Shown here piece by piece: positions 7,839 to 8,182 of a stretch of DNA of 8,182 bases. The first letter of the stretch is position 1. Every line of letters begins with the position of its first letter. The position numbers and the translations under genes were made by a program. Below the pieces are notes generated by a model. It was not told the origin of the DNA. It ran no database searches and worked only from the letters and a program-made list of their open reading frames with translations. The DNA comes from DTU018 sp029550685 (lineage in GTDB: Bacteria; Bacillota; Syntrophomonadia; Syntrophomonadales; Syntrophomonadaceae), in NCBI GenBank assembly GCA_035412805.1, contig DAONVO010000101.1:1-8182 (forward strand). Reading direction: 5' to 3'.

Positions 7839-7902
7839 CCCGTAGGTTCACCATGAGGACTACTGAAGCAAGAGGCTTTTTTACAGCAATTGATGTTAAT
7901 AA

Positions 7903-7918
7903 ACGTCCCCTTGTGTCA
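7903..7918. repeat. Right-hand copy of short flanking repeat
   Basis: The plus strand reads ACGTCCCCTTGTGTCA. Its first eight bases are identical, in the same orientation, to bases 45-52 beyond the other end of the operon, and both copies continue into a GTG..CA-like tail. The MCP stop codon is formed by its last three bases. I recall similar GGGGACG/TGTCA-containing repeats as common in clostridial genomes, but that is memory and was not checked. The fragment is short, so chance similarity is possible. Confidence 0.35.
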
Positions 7919-8182
7919 TATTTTGAATTCAGCTACTAGTGAATCCAGTTTACGAGTTCCTTCCACCAGCTTTTTGCAGGCTTCGTTAATGGCTTCCGCT
8001 GCCCGAGTAGCCGCTTCACTGGCCTGAGCAATGCCCTGGGCTCCGGAAGCTGATTGTTGAATTATACTGGTGGTGGATTCTAAGGCATGATTGATTTCCT
8101 TCATGGACCCACTGATTCTTTCAATCTGCTCATTAAACAAACGGGTTAGCTGGTAGAAGTGATTGCTGTCTTCCTTGTACTG
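7916..8182 (-). CDS. Methyl-accepting chemotaxis protein, C-terminal end (partial)
   Basis: This is the C-terminal 88 codons of a chemotaxis receptor. The frame is open to the window edge, so the N-terminus (sensor, any membrane segments, HAMP domain, signalling tip) lies outside. The visible part is a long amphipathic helix rich in Ala, Ser, Glu and Gln, with stretches such as SIIQQSASGAQGIAQASEAA, and ends in LDSLVAEFKI. This is the usual look of the returning helix of an MCP cytoplasmic signalling domain, which dimerises and controls CheA with CheW. The TTG at 8140 is an internal Leu, not a start, because in-frame coding continues upstream of it (QYKEDSNHFYQLTR). The TGA stop at 7918-7916 lies at the edge of a short repeat shared with the far end of the window. 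No terminator follows, so readthrough into the co-directional jet operon is possible. It has no evident functional link to the defence genes. I am fairly sure of the family; the ligand and class cannot be seen. Confidence 0.8.
   Translation of the reverse strand, partial: QYKEDSNHFYQLTRLFNEQIERISGSMKEINHALESTTSIIQQSASGAQGIAQASEAATRAAEAINEACKKLVEGTRKLDSLVAEFKI

Larger units (their letters stand above)
7777..7915 (-). promoter_or_regulatory. Intergenic leader between the MCP gene and jetD
   Basis: This 139-base gap holds a repeat fragment next to the MCP stop, an A+T-rich stretch (about 7880-7902), the operon promoter and the jetD ribosome binding site. I saw no GC-rich hairpin followed by a T-run on the minus strand, so there is no evident terminator for the MCP gene. 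No small ORF with a convincing ribosome binding site was seen. Confidence 0.5.

Noticed and set aside
7864..7883. Possible terminator: AAGC/GCTT hairpin followed by a T-run on the plus strand
   Set aside because: The stem is only about 4 bp, and it points in the plus direction where no gene needs terminating. On the minus strand the run is A, not T.
7880..7900. Partial palindrome around CAATTG in the MCP-jetD gap
   Set aside because: Only the 6-bp core and a few scattered outer pairs match, too weak to call an operator.

Overview
The window holds one complete four-gene operon on the minus strand, read from high to low coordinates. It encodes a Wadjet-type (SMC-like) anti-plasmid defence system. 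The last 88 codons of a methyl-accepting chemotaxis protein lie upstream on the same strand. Ideal Shine-Dalgarno sequences, a GTG start, moderate GC content and the style of the chemotaxis protein suggest a Firmicute, probably a clostridial anaerobe. That placement is inference; nothing in the window identifies a species.

Layout from right to left: the MCP C-terminus (8182-7916, 5' end outside the window); a 139-base gap with a short repeat fragment and a strong extended -10 promoter (7777-7915); jetD, a Toprim-fold nuclease subunit (7776-6760); jetA, a MukF/kleisin-like subunit (6769-5249); jetB, a MukE-like subunit (5259-4525); jetC, a 1482-residue MukB-like ATPase (4524-76); then 75 bases without a gene, carrying a 13-bp tandem repeat and another copy of the repeat core found at the other end. 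The four genes are packed tightly: D/A overlap by 10 bp, A/B overlap by 11 bp, and B/C abut with no gap. Each gene has its own ribosome binding site, so the set is almost certainly one transcript and probably translationally coupled.

How the genes work together, from what is known of the family: JetA, JetB and JetC form a condensin-like motor that loads on DNA and extrudes loops. JetD joins it and cleaves circular DNA small enough to be extruded completely, which removes plasmids and spares the chromosome. The system is therefore not new at family level. Less ordinary points are the D-A-B-C gene order, a large MukB-sized JetC, a JetC Walker B motif with Asn where the catalytic Glu normally sits, a Walker A motif lacking its first Gly, and related short repeats at both edges of the cassette.

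Two gene starts were moved from the longest open frames. jetD is placed at 7776, because the longer frame begins upstream of the promoter. jetA is placed at GTG 6769, because the longer TTG start overlaps the ribosome binding site. No RNA gene, CRISPR array, transposase or convincing terminator was seen.
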